Assembly: GCF_018336975.1 (NCBI RefSeq)
Contig: NZ_CP025572.1
Location: 1,645,910 to 1,709,909 of the forward strand
DNA length: 64,000 nucleotides
Direction of reading: 5' to 3'
Origin: Marinomonas sp. CT5
Lineage (GTDB): Bacteria; Pseudomonadota; Gammaproteobacteria; Pseudomonadales; Marinomonadaceae
The notes under the pieces are model-generated. The model was not told the DNA's origin. It worked only from the letters and a program-made list of their open reading frames with translations, and ran no database searches. Of the stretch, positions 17,331 to 26,900 are shown piece after piece. Within the stretch, counting starts at the first letter, position 1; the number at the start of each line of letters is the position of its first letter. Made by a program: the position numbers and the translations under genes.

Positions 17331-17681
17331 TACGAGTTAGGGAGGTTTTAGAGAAAGTGAAAATGAACTTTGAGTCATGAATATTTCATTTATGTTAATG
17401 AAATGGGTAAAAAAAAGTTAATCCAATTGCAAAGCGCTAAGTTTTATTTTGCAAGCACATTTTTATGGGAAGTTGATGGTAGGATCTCGCACCTTGTGTT
17501 TGATGTTGGTCGTAAAAAGGGCATTTTTTGAGTGGTTATAGATCCATCAAAATAATGTCCCAAGCTGCGGTTAGCCTATATCAATGTCTGATGGTGTTGA
17601 GGTGTTTTTAGTCTGTCTTTTGGGGATAGATATGAAACACGTCTTATCATCCAACTATAAATAATAGATGTTGTTTGCTTT
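17331..17681. other. 351-bp intergenic region before the sugar transporter
   Basis: No credible gene. It is AT-rich and contains AAAGCGCTAA near 17431, which resembles the core of LacI-family operators (symmetrical AGCGCT), within TTGCAAAGCGCTAAG. No clear terminator behind the ATPase gene was found. It presumably holds the promoter of the FucP-like gene. Confidence 0.4.
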
Positions 17682-18986
17682 ATGAAAAATCAAAATACAG
17701 CTCCTGAAAATTCCCTTTCGGCTCCGTTCGTTTACCCGAACATGAAAGTCGCATTTATTCTATTGATTACTTGCTTCGCGGCATGGGGCGTCGCTGCCAA
17801 CATGACTGACCCATTGGTAAAGGTCTTTAGCAAAATTTTTACCATGAGTACACTTGAATCGGCTTTAGTACAGTTCGCTTATTACGGTGCGTATTTCTGT
17901 TTGGCGATTCCAGCGGCATTTATCAATGCGCGTTACTCATACAAGGCCGGTGTTTTGACTGGTTTGGGCTTGGCGATCTTAGGGGCTCTGGCCTTTTATC
18001 CAGCCAGTGTTTCTATGACTTATGGCTTCTTTTTGGCTGCTTTATTTATTCTAGCGGCGGGCTTGTCTATCTTAGAAACTTCGGCAAACCCATTTGTGAT
18101 GACAATGGGACCAGAAGGCAGCGCAGCGCGTCGTTTAAATTTGGCTCAAGCTTTTAACCCAGTAGGCACTAATATCGGTGTTTTTCTGGCTGCGACATTG
18201 ATTCTTCCTAATCTAAACACGGCCACGGCAGAAGAAAGAGCAACGATGGCGCCAGAAGCCTTGCTGAGTATTCGTGCTGATGAGTTAAACAGTGTGATGA
18301 CGCCTTATGTCGGTATGGCGTTTGTGCTGATGATTATCTGGGTATTGATCTACTTTATGCGTGTGCCTAAATCGGCTAACAAGGTCAATGTTGATGAAGT
18401 ACAGACTATTGATTTTGTTGCCACGTTAGGTCGATTGATGGCTCGAAAACAGTACCGTTGGGGCGTCGTTGCGCAGTTTTTTAATGTGGCGGCACAAACC
18501 TGCACTTGGACTTTTACTATTCAATATGTTCAAGCAACACTGGGTGGTACGGAGGCAAGCGCTTCCGATTACCTACAGTATAGTTTGATCATTTTCTTAA
18601 TCTCGCGTTTTGTGATGACTTGGTTAATGGGCTTCTTCCGTCCGGCTGTATTGCTAAGTATTTTGGCTTTATTAGGAACCACTTTGTGCTTGTATGCCGT
18701 AATGGTGCCTGATGTAACGGGTGTTTGGGCCATCGTGTCTATTTCTGCGTGTTTGTCTTTGATGTTCCCAACCATATACAGCATCGCATTGGATGGACTG
18801 GGAAGTGATACGAAATTTGGCTCTGCGGGTTTGGTTATGGCCATCTTAGGTGGTGCGGTGATGCCGCTGGTGCAAGGTGCTACCATTGATGAATACGGCG
18901 CGATTTTTTCTTACGTCGTGCCAGCCGCTTGCTTTTTGGTGGTGGCTGGTTTCGGCATGTTCTCGGTGAAAAACACCAGCGTTTAA
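17682..18986 (+). CDS. MFS sugar permease, FucP family
   Basis: 434 residues with about 12 membrane helices. The first helix region FILLITCFAAWGVAANMTDPLVKVFSKIF and the conserved LETSANPFVMTMGPEGSAARRLNLAQAFNPVGTNIGVFLA are signatures of the L-fucose:H+/glucose-galactose symporter family. It imports a hexose or deoxyhexose by proton symport at the inner membrane. It stands alone with its own terminator, so the substrate cannot be inferred from neighbours. Confidence 0.87.
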   Translation: MKNQNTAPENSLSAPFVYPNMKVAFILLITCFAAWGVAANMTDPLVKVFSKIFTMSTLESALVQFAYYGAYFCLAIPAAFINARYSYKAGVLTGLGLAILGALAFYPASVSMTYGFFLAALFILAAGLSILETSANPFVMTMGPEGSAARRLNLAQAFNPVGTNIGVFLAATLILPNLNTATAEERATMAPEALLSIRADELNSVMTPYVGMAFVLMIIWVLIYFMRVPKSANKVNVDEVQTIDFVATLGRLMARKQYRWGVVAQFFNVAAQTCTWTFTIQYVQATLGGTEASASDYLQYSLIIFLISRFVMTWLMGFFRPAVLLSILALLGTTLCLYAVMVPDVTGVWAIVSISACLSLMFPTIYSIALDGLGSDTKFGSAGLVMAILGGAVMPLVQGATIDEYGAIFSYVVPAACFLVVAGFGMFSVKNTSV

Positions 18987-19009
18987 CTTCTACAAGAGTC
19001 GAACATCAA

Positions 19010-19038
19010 AGAGCCTCGCGAAATGCGGGGCTTTTTTA
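19010..19038 (+). terminator. Rho-independent terminator
   Basis: A stem AGCCTCGC / GCGGGGCT (one G-U pair) followed by TTTTTT, 25 bp after the FucP-like gene. Confidence 0.85.
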
Positions 19039-19142
19039 TCTGTGACATTGTGAACTTACTTCTTTAAGATTCGGTTCTTTAAAATAAGCTTTAGAATGGC
19101 TTATTTCGAATTAGGGTGAATCAATAGGGATGTAAGCTTGTT

Positions 19143-20042
19143 ATGTACTTGTCTAATCGATCTGAAATATTGGAAGAGGAAACCAGTATATTTGCTCATT
19201 GCGTCACTCAATGTGAATTGCATCACCATGATGCTCATGAGTGTTTATGGGTAGTGAAAGGTCGTATTCGTGTTCAAGTAATGGATGAAATACTGCTATT
19301 ACAAGAAGGCGACGTTTTGTTTATTGATAAAGCATTGCCTCACGCAACTCAATCCACCGAAGAGGATAATTTAGTGTTGTGTTTGCAGCACAATTTTGCG
19401 GGGGTGACTTTGGATACTCGTCCTATGAAAGCGTGGAGTTTGGTGCAAAAAAATATGTTGCCAACGATTAAACGACTGATAGCGCACTTATGGTGGGAAC
19501 AGCATTACAAGGGCGATCATTGGCAACAAGCTCAATCCTGTTTACTTGGCCAGCTTGGCTTGTTGTTTGCCCGCTACTTTCCTTCAACTAATACGATTAA
19601 AGCTGACTCTCTTGAATCCACTCTATTGATGAATGATTTGCTGCGTCAGATTACATCGCGTTATCAAGAACATATTTCTTTATCCTTGCTTGCTGAAGAG
19701 CGGGGATTATCAGAAGCGTATTTGAGTCGTTATTTTAAGGCTAAAGTAGGTGAGACTTTTTTGCGTTATCTGACACATTATCGGTTAGAAAAAAGCTTGT
19801 CAGATTTGGCTCAGAAACCCAAAAAAGCGATATCGGACATTGCGTTGGAGCATGGTTTTCCTTCCGTGAAAGCCTTTAATTCAGCCTTTCGCCGTGAATA
19901 CGATTGTACGCCAACGGAGTTTCGACTTAAGCGTGGGACGGTGAATTTAGTCAGTATTGGTCAAGCTTACGCGGGGGTTGATCTGGTTATTTTAAAAAAG
20001 AAAATCATGCCTTGGCTAGATAAGCAATTTTTGTATCTCTAG
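19143..20042 (+). CDS. AraC-family transcriptional regulator
   Basis: 299 residues. An N-terminal cupin-like effector domain (HHHDAHECLWVVKGRIRVQVM, about residues 25-90) is joined to a C-terminal pair of AraC helix-turn-helices (LSLLAEERGLSEAYLSRYFKAKVG and ISDIALEHGFPSVKAFNSAFRREYDCTPTEFR). It precedes a GPH symporter and a GH3 glycosidase on the same strand and probably activates them in response to an oligosaccharide or its product. The start has only a weak ribosome site. Confidence 0.86.
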   Translation: MYLSNRSEILEEETSIFAHCVTQCELHHHDAHECLWVVKGRIRVQVMDEILLLQEGDVLFIDKALPHATQSTEEDNLVLCLQHNFAGVTLDTRPMKAWSLVQKNMLPTIKRLIAHLWWEQHYKGDHWQQAQSCLLGQLGLLFARYFPSTNTIKADSLESTLLMNDLLRQITSRYQEHISLSLLAEERGLSEAYLSRYFKAKVGETFLRYLTHYRLEKSLSDLAQKPKKAISDIALEHGFPSVKAFNSAFRREYDCTPTEFRLKRGTVNLVSIGQAYAGVDLVILKKKIMPWLDKQFLYL

Positions 20043-20170
20043 AAGATTATTGTTTAAGTGTATTTTATATAGGTCAAAAAAAGGCTAATAATTAGATCAA
20101 AAATCGGATAGCTCCAAGCAGATTAATTCCCATAATGAAGCCCAACAATAAATAAAAATAAGGTTACATT

Positions 20171-21517
20171 ATGAAGAAGTTGTCGTTTTTCGATAAGGTT
20201 AGTTATGGCTTTGGTGACTTAGCTAGCAATGTGGTGTTTACTGCGGTGGGCACCTATCTGATGTTTTTCTATACCGATGTATTTGGGATTTCTGCTGCAC
20301 TGGTTGGGACATTATTCTTTGTTACACGAATGTGGGATGCCATTTCAGATCCTCTAATGGGGATGATAGGCGATAGAACTCAATCTCGATTTGGTAAATT
20401 TCGTCCCTATTTACTCTATGTTCCTATTCCCCTTGCTATTGTCGCTACACTTACTTTTACCACGCCTGATTTAGATGAATCGGGAAAAATCATTTGGGCA
20501 TTTGTGACCTATATTTTGCTGATGACACTGTACACTGCCATCAACATTCCATACTCCTCTTTACCTGCGACCATATCGGATAGTCCTGTTGAGCGTGGTC
20601 AGATGGCATCATTTCGAATGGTTTTAGCCTTTACTGGGGCATTACTGGTAAATGCGAGTACCTTGCCGCTTGTTGAATTCTTTGGTGATGGTAATAAACA
20701 GCAAGGCTTTCAATACACCATGATGTTGCTCAGTGTCATTATGGTCGTGACGTTTTGGCTATGTTTTTCCCGTGTCAAAGAACGTGTCCCAATGATAAAA
20801 CAGCGTTCCTCTTTGAAAGACGATTTTGCGGTGGTTATAAAAAATCGTGCTTGGTGGGTGACGATTTTAATGGGTATTCCATTGTTTACCTTTACTATTA
20901 TGCCGTTTGCTGTAGGTATGTATTATTTTACTTATATCGTAGGTGATACCAGTAAAGCTGGAATGTTCTTTACTATGGCTAGTCTAGGAATGATCGCAGG
21001 CTCGGCGTTGATGTCTCAGTTAGTGAAGAGCTATTCAAAAAGGAGTTTGGTAATTACGGGTGCCTTGTTGAGTATGTGTTGTATTAGCAATCTGTATTGG
21101 GTAGACCCATCTAATATGTTTGTGATCTACGCCATTATCTTTTTTAACCAGCTGTCTAAAGGTATTGCCGCTTCTTCCCTATGGGGGCTGGTGGCTGATA
21201 CTGCAGATTATGTTGAGTGGAAATCTGGTCGACGAGTGGTTGGGTTATCGACGAGTTCTGCCACTTTTTCTCATAAATTTGGTATGGGCTTAAGTGGTGC
21301 TTTGGTTGGTATCGGATTAAGTGTTGCGGGTTATCAAGCGGGCGTTGAGCAAACGGCTGAGTCTGTTCAAATGATTTTACTTTTCATGAGTTTGATTCCT
21401 GCTTTTGGTGCTGGTTGTGTTGCATTTATCGCTTATTTTTATCCGATTACGCAAGAAATCGAAGAGACTATGCAGGCTGAATTACGCGTGGCTCGTGAGG
21501 CGAATCAAGTTAATTAA
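20171..21517 (+). CDS. GPH-family sugar:cation symporter (MelB/XynP-like)
   Basis: 448 residues with about 12 membrane helices. The N-terminal motif DAISDPLMGMIGDRTQSRFGKFRPYLL is diagnostic of the glycoside-pentoside-hexuronide family. It imports a glycoside by Na+ or H+ symport. A cytoplasmic-looking GH3 enzyme starts 20 bp downstream, so the likely scheme is uptake of an intact disaccharide or glycoside and cleavage inside the cell. Confidence 0.88.
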   Translation: MKKLSFFDKVSYGFGDLASNVVFTAVGTYLMFFYTDVFGISAALVGTLFFVTRMWDAISDPLMGMIGDRTQSRFGKFRPYLLYVPIPLAIVATLTFTTPDLDESGKIIWAFVTYILLMTLYTAINIPYSSLPATISDSPVERGQMASFRMVLAFTGALLVNASTLPLVEFFGDGNKQQGFQYTMMLLSVIMVVTFWLCFSRVKERVPMIKQRSSLKDDFAVVIKNRAWWVTILMGIPLFTFTIMPFAVGMYYFTYIVGDTSKAGMFFTMASLGMIAGSALMSQLVKSYSKRSLVITGALLSMCCISNLYWVDPSNMFVIYAIIFFNQLSKGIAASSLWGLVADTADYVEWKSGRRVVGLSTSSATFSHKFGMGLSGALVGIGLSVAGYQAGVEQTAESVQMILLFMSLIPAFGAGCVAFIAYFYPITQEIEETMQAELRVAREANQVN

Positions 21518-21536
21518 AGAATACAGAGATTTTAAT

Positions 21537-23198
21537 ATGAATGAATCATTTCGTAAGGCGCCATTTTTTCTAGGTGATGATGAACTGGCATGGGTAAATG
21601 AAACCTATTTAGGGTTATCGTTAGAACAAAAAGTAGGGCAGCTGTTTAATCTTATTGTTAGGGCAAATTCTGAGGAGGAATTGTCTCTTATTAAGACGAT
21701 TCAACCTGGGGCTGTGACGAAGTTTGTCGGACAAGACCTTACAACAGAAGTTAAGACGATGAATCAACTTCGCCATCATTCTGTCATTCCTCTTTTAGTG
21801 AGTGGTGACCTTGAGGGAGGCGGTATGAGCTTTCCTTTTGGTGCCCAAGTGCCAAATCAGCTCGGCCTTGCGGGTTTAAAAGATGAAGAAGCGGTAGAGT
21901 ACTGCACTCAAGTTATTGCTCAAGAAGCGAAGTTGCTTGGCATAAATTGGTCATTTACCCCAGTTATCGATATTAATGCTAAATTTCGCAGCGCAGTGGT
22001 TGGGACACGATCCTACGGCAGTGATCTTGATATCATCGAGACTATGAGTCGCTCGAATATTTCTACTTTCCAAAAAAATGGCATTGCGGCAACAGCCAAG
22101 CATTGGCCGGGAGAGGGTTTTGATGATAGAGATCAGCATTTAGTTACGACGGTTAATCCACTCACTATGCCTGAATGGGAAGAGCATTATGGACGACTTT
22201 ACCGTGGTGCGATTGATAATAATGTGATGGCAATTATGTCAGCCCACATTGCTTTACCTGAATATGTAAAGCAGCACGACACCAACCCTGAAGAGTGGTG
22301 GCGTCCTGCCAGTGTAAGCAAATTACTGAATGAACAGTTACTACGTGAGGAACTAGGGTTTAATGGCTTAATTGTATCGGACGCTACTGTTATGGCCGGT
22401 GTGAGTAGCTGGGCGAAGCGTGAAGAGGTGGTTGCGCAAACCATAGAAAATGGTTGTGACATGCTACTGTTTTGCAAAGATCCGGTGGAAGATTATGCCT
22501 ATTTGCTCAAGGCGGTACGTGAGGGGCGTGTATCTGAGGCGCGCTTGGAGCAAGCCGTGTTGCGTATTTTAGCGATGAAAGCGGCCTTGGGTTTGTATAA
22601 AAAACAAGATGAGATTAGTGTCAGTAAATTTAATGATCTGTTGGCTTCAGATTACGCGGATCATATTGCCGAATTGAATCGTCGAACCGTTCATTTAGTG
22701 AAAAATCGTGATGAGATTTTACCAATTAGTGTAGAACAACATCCACGAATATTGATTATTTCTACTGGCATTCGGCATGTATTCATGCCCGAACCTACGC
22801 CATTAAGTGTGGCTAATATGCTAAAAGAAGAAGGCTTTGAGGTAACTGAGTTCCAAGCAGGGATGGCCCTAGAGGTGGGTAACTATGATTTGTTGCTCTA
22901 TCTAAATGCCGATGAATCTATGTTGGTGAAGTCACATATTTATATCGATTGGATGGCATTGCATGATGGTTTTGGAAATGCCATGTATCGTCCTTGGGTG
23001 GATATACCAACAGTGATGGTGTCTTTCGGTCACCCATATCTTTTGTATGATGCTCCAAAAGTGCCTGTTTACATCAACGCCTATAGTCCATTATTAGAGG
23101 TTCAGAAGGCTGTGGTGGATGGATTGCTAGGGCGATTGGAATTTAATAGTGATGCTGCTATTGACCCTTTCTGTGGATTAGAGCAACTCCGCTACTGA
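21537..23198 (+). CDS. Glycoside hydrolase family 3 enzyme, N-acetylhexosaminidase-like
   Basis: 553 residues from the ATG at 21537; the open frame runs further upstream, but only inside the symporter gene. The GH3 TIM barrel shows GDLEGGG, FTPVIDINAKFRSAVVGTRSYG, the KHWPGEG motif followed by DDRDQH, and the nucleophile Asp in GLIVSDATVMAG. The D-x-H loop after KHWPGEG resembles the NagZ-type His/Asp acid-base dyad, so N-acetylhexosaminidase is more likely than beta-glucosidase. No signal peptide, so it acts in the cytoplasm on what the preceding symporter imports. Confidence 0.83.
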   Translation: MNESFRKAPFFLGDDELAWVNETYLGLSLEQKVGQLFNLIVRANSEEELSLIKTIQPGAVTKFVGQDLTTEVKTMNQLRHHSVIPLLVSGDLEGGGMSFPFGAQVPNQLGLAGLKDEEAVEYCTQVIAQEAKLLGINWSFTPVIDINAKFRSAVVGTRSYGSDLDIIETMSRSNISTFQKNGIAATAKHWPGEGFDDRDQHLVTTVNPLTMPEWEEHYGRLYRGAIDNNVMAIMSAHIALPEYVKQHDTNPEEWWRPASVSKLLNEQLLREELGFNGLIVSDATVMAGVSSWAKREEVVAQTIENGCDMLLFCKDPVEDYAYLLKAVREGRVSEARLEQAVLRILAMKAALGLYKKQDEISVSKFNDLLASDYADHIAELNRRTVHLVKNRDEILPISVEQHPRILIISTGIRHVFMPEPTPLSVANMLKEEGFEVTEFQAGMALEVGNYDLLLYLNADESMLVKSHIYIDWMALHDGFGNAMYRPWVDIPTVMVSFGHPYLLYDAPKVPVYINAYSPLLEVQKAVVDGLLGRLEFNSDAAIDPFCGLEQLRY

Positions 23199-23218
23199 TT
23201 TTCTTTTGCTCAATAAAA

Positions 23219-23253
23219 AGGAGCCTGTATGAATCATGCAGGCTCTTTTTGTT
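23219..23253 (+). terminator. Rho-independent terminator of the GH3 operon
   Basis: Stem GAGCCTG (23221-23227) / CAGGCTC (23239-23245) followed by TTTTT, 20 bp after the GH3 stop. Confidence 0.88.
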
Positions 23254-23410
23254 TGCTGACTTTGTCTTCTGACTCGACTATGATGTTCCATTGTGGTGCA
23301 AAGGCCACCTCTCGAAAAGGAACGAGTGTGTTATATAACAAGGAAGGTTTTTTGCCAGCATAAAATTACCCTTCCGCCATACTTTTACACACCCATAAAA
23401 TTTCTGAATA

Positions 23411-23446
23411 AAGTCGCAGGTAACAAGTTTATTTGCGGCTTTTTTC
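23411..23446 (+). terminator. Hairpin terminator upstream of rnk
   Basis: A 13-bp stem with G-U pairs (23411-23423 with 23429-23441) and a 5-nt loop CAAGT, followed by TTTTT. No gene ends just upstream, so it closes either an unannotated small RNA or an attenuated leader of rnk, which starts 40 bp later. Confidence 0.65.
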
Positions 23447-23485
23447 TATTTTAAGCAACGAGTTAGATAAAAAGAAAGGTAGATT

Positions 23486-23899
23486 ATGATGCTAAGACCG
23501 TCCATAACCATTTCATCATTAGACGCCGTGAGGCTTGAGAAAATACTGGATTCGTTAAGTTATTCTCAATTCCCAAACAAGGATGATTTGCAGGAGGAGA
23601 TTAATCGCGCCGACATTGTTGAGCCACGAGAGATGCCGGATAATATTGTGACAATGAATTCGTCAGTGACATTCAAAGTGGCATCATCGGGCAAAGAGTT
23701 TTCCAAAACCTTGGTGTACCCTAAAAATGCTAATGGTGCAGAAGATGTTGTATCTGTTTTGGCGCCAGTTGGTAGTGCCTTACTTGGTCTTAAAGAAGGT
23801 GATCAAATAGATTGGCCAAAACCAAACGGCGATGTACTTTCGGTGACCATTGTTAAGGTAGATTATCAGCCTGAGCGTGCTGGTGAATTTCAGTTATAG
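23486..23899 (+). CDS. rnk: Nucleoside diphosphate kinase regulator Rnk
   Basis: 137 residues, normal Rnk length. The N-terminal coiled segment (RPSITISSLDAVRLEKIL) is followed by a GreA/GreB C-terminal-like FKBP domain (VTMNSSVTFKV, EDVVSVLAPVGSALLGLKEGDQIDWP). Rnk binds RNA polymerase in competition with Gre factors and affects nucleoside diphosphate kinase levels. AAAGG lies about 6 bp before the first ATG; a second ATG follows immediately and may be used. Confidence 0.9.
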   Translation: MMLRPSITISSLDAVRLEKILDSLSYSQFPNKDDLQEEINRADIVEPREMPDNIVTMNSSVTFKVASSGKEFSKTLVYPKNANGAEDVVSVLAPVGSALLGLKEGDQIDWPKPNGDVLSVTIVKVDYQPERAGEFQL

Positions 23900-23929
23900 A
23901 AATATTATCCATTACTCGCTTTGTTAATA

Positions 23930-23964
23930 AAAAAATAACCCCAATTGCTTGGGGTTATTTTTTG
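23930..23964. terminator. Bidirectional terminator between rnk and the NRPS gene
   Basis: AAAAAATAACCCC / GGGGTTATTTTTT stem with a short AATTGCTT loop between convergent rnk (+) and the synthetase gene (-). Confidence 0.9.
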
Positions 23965-23973
23965 TGGCGTGCA

Positions 23974-26900
23974 TTAATGTGCTTTGCTTTGTTCTGCTTC
24001 TATCTCTTGTTGAAGGCGCTCTTTGATAATTGGTGCAATAGCGTTAAGAGGTTCAGAGTCCAGCATATCTTGATGTCGACAGGGAATGCTGTGGGTTTCG
24101 ATTTTGCCTGTAATTCTTGAGGCCCAAGCATTGGATTGATGTTCCAAAATATTGCCCATTGAACCGTTAACGCTTTCTTCAGCAATAAAAAATAATAAAT
24201 CTGTATCAACTTTGCCTGGTTTAAAGCGCCCTGCAAGCGCTAAGTTATTTTCGATAATAGTTTGCACTCTATCCATGATATCCGCTTGGCTTTTCTGAAT
24301 ATCTTGGACCACAGACATAGAAGAGTCATCGTAGTCTCGCCATAGTAACGAGGCTAATTCTTCTTTGTTAATAGGCAGTTTTTCCAGTGTGCTGAGGTCG
24401 TAGCCAAGGAAAAGTAGGGCGGAGCGCACAATATCCGCTTCATTAGTGGGTTGTTCGAAACCAAGTTTGTATGGGTAGCTGTCTAGCATACATAAAAACG
24501 AAATTTCCTCATTTTGCGACTGTAATTTTTCAGCGATAGCATGAGCCACTAGTCCACCGAATGACCAGCCTAATAGACGATATGGTCCTTCAGGTTGAAC
24601 TCGTTTTATCTGCGATAAATATTCTTCGGCCATTTCTTCTATGGATTCAGGTAGTCGTGCCGCATGACGTAATCCTGTTGCTTGTAGGCCATATACTGGA
24701 GTGGACTTTGGCAGGTGGCGTAATAACCCAGCATAGCCCCAAGATAACCCTAATGCTGGATGAATACAGAATAATGGAGGCTCCGAACCACTGGATTTAA
24801 TTGGCAGCATGCTAATTAAAGGGTCCCAATCTTCACTTTTGCTTAGGTAATCAGAAAGGTCAGCAATAGTGGATGCTTTAAATAAAACACCCAATGGCAC
24901 TTCAATTGATAAGTTTTTCTGGATGTGATTCAAAATCCGTGTTGCCGAGATTGAGTCACCACCAATTTCAAAAAAGTTATCACGTATACCTACGAGGGTA
25001 AGACCTAGCGTTTCTGCCCATAAGCTTGTGAGCATTTCTTCTAGCTTATTCCTTGGTGGCTCATAAGTATTGGAAGCCTGCCACGTAGGCATAGGTAAGG
25101 CTTTACGATCGACTTTTCCATTTGGTGTTAATGGCATCTCATCCAGCAGCATAAAGTGAGCTGGCACCATATAGTCAGGTAAGACATTGATTAGCTGACG
25201 ACGAAGCTCGCTGGTATCTAGATTACTATCAACAGGTATGACATAAGCAACGAGTTGTTTGTCTTCATTTGGAGAGGTTTGCGCCACAACGATGGCTTGC
25301 ACCACTTCACGACAAGCTAATAATGCAGACTCTATGTCACCGATCTCAATGCGGAAGCCGCGAATTTTAATTTGATGGTCGTCACGCCCTTGGTATTCCA
25401 ATAAACCGTCAGGTCGCCAGCGGGCTTTGTCACCAGTAATGTACAGCCGGCTGCCTTCCTTACCATATGGGTTAGGAATAAAACGCTCATTAGTTAAGTC
25501 TGGACGTTTATAATAACCTAATGCTAAACCGTCACCAGCAATGTATAAATCGCCTGTTACGCCAACAGGAACGGGTTCCATTGCATGGTCTAAAACATAG
25601 AGCTGGGTATTCAGTAGAGGTCTTCCTATTGGCGGGTTACGCAAATCGGTAGGTTTAACCAGAGGCATAATGCTAGACCAAATGGTGGTTTCTGTTGGGC
25701 CGTAAAGGTTCACAACTGGGTGTCCTAGATTAGACATAGTTTGAGCCAGTTGACCGGGTAGTGCCTCGCCCCCAACAAGTGGTCGAATCCCTTTTAACTC
25801 ATTGCTGTAGGTTGGTAAGAGTGCTTGCCAAAGGGATGGTGTCGCCTGAAGTAAAGTAACGCCTTCTTTTACGGCTAACTCTGTTAATGCTTGAGGATCG
25901 CGAACGGTTTTTCTATCCGCAATAACAACGCAAGCACCAACAGTAATAGGCAAAAATAGTTCTAAGATGGAGATATCGAAAGAAATCGTAGTCACTGCCA
26001 AGAACTTATCTTTATTTGAAAGGTTAAGTTCTTTTTGCATGGAATATAAGAAATTCATCAAGGCATTATGAGGTATTTCTACGCCTTTAGGTCGCCCTGT
26101 TGAGCCAGATGTGTAGATGACATAAGCAGGGCTTCTTGCCTCAATGAGAACGCCACAAGGGGAGCTAACACTTTTATCTAAGGATATGTCCGAATGTTGA
26201 TCATCAATCAGTAGGATCTTTGTATCGACTGCGGGAAGCTGGCTAACCGCACCGTGACAGCTAAGGATAAGCTTTGGATTAGCGTCTTCAACTATGCTAC
26301 GAAGGCGCTCTTCTGGAAAGTCCGGATCCAGTGGTAAATAGGCTGCTCCCGCTTTCAGCGTGCCCAGTAAAGCCACTAGCATGTCGGCATTTCGAGTGAG
26401 TGCAATGGCGATTAAATCCCCAGGTGTTACTTGTTCATTTATTAGTTTATTTGCCCAAGCATTAGAAAGCGCATTTAGCTCGAAATAACTTAAAGAACTG
26501 TCCTCTGAAGAGACAGCGATGGCATGAGGTGTGTTCACGGCCTGTGCTTTAAATGCTTCAATCACTGACTGTTGCGGAATGAGGCAAGCCGTATCATTCC
26601 AAGTGTGTAGGATTTTATGGCGTTCACTAGGGCTTAACAAAGTGGCTTTGCTGATAGGGTTGCTTGGTGTGATGATCATTTCATCTACTAAGCGTTCGAA
26701 TTGCATTAGATGCTTTTCAATTTCTTGCTCTGTGTAGCGTGTCGGGTTGGCATCAAACTCGACTTTCAAACCATTGTTGTCATGTCTGTCGAAAATGAAG
26801 ACTGTGAGGTCTTCGATCAGTGCATTACTCAAGTTATGAAGAGTAGTTGAGCAATCACCGAATGTTAAGTCGTAATCAAAAGGCTCTATATTGATGCCCA

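Larger units (their letters stand above)
23199..23485. other. Intergenic region with possible structured RNA before rnk
   Basis: After the GH3 terminator the region 23300-23446 contains nested complementary segments (GTGTG 23326-23330 with CACAC 23389-23393; GGAAGG near 23343 with CCTTCC 23371-23376). It ends in a strong hairpin plus T-run at 23411-23446 that terminates no known gene. It could be a small RNA or a leader/attenuator for rnk. Confidence 0.35.

Noticed and set aside
21405..21536. Longer GH3 start inside the symporter gene
   Set aside because: The first 44 residues are an out-of-frame read of the symporter C-terminus; ATG at 21537 follows the symporter stop.
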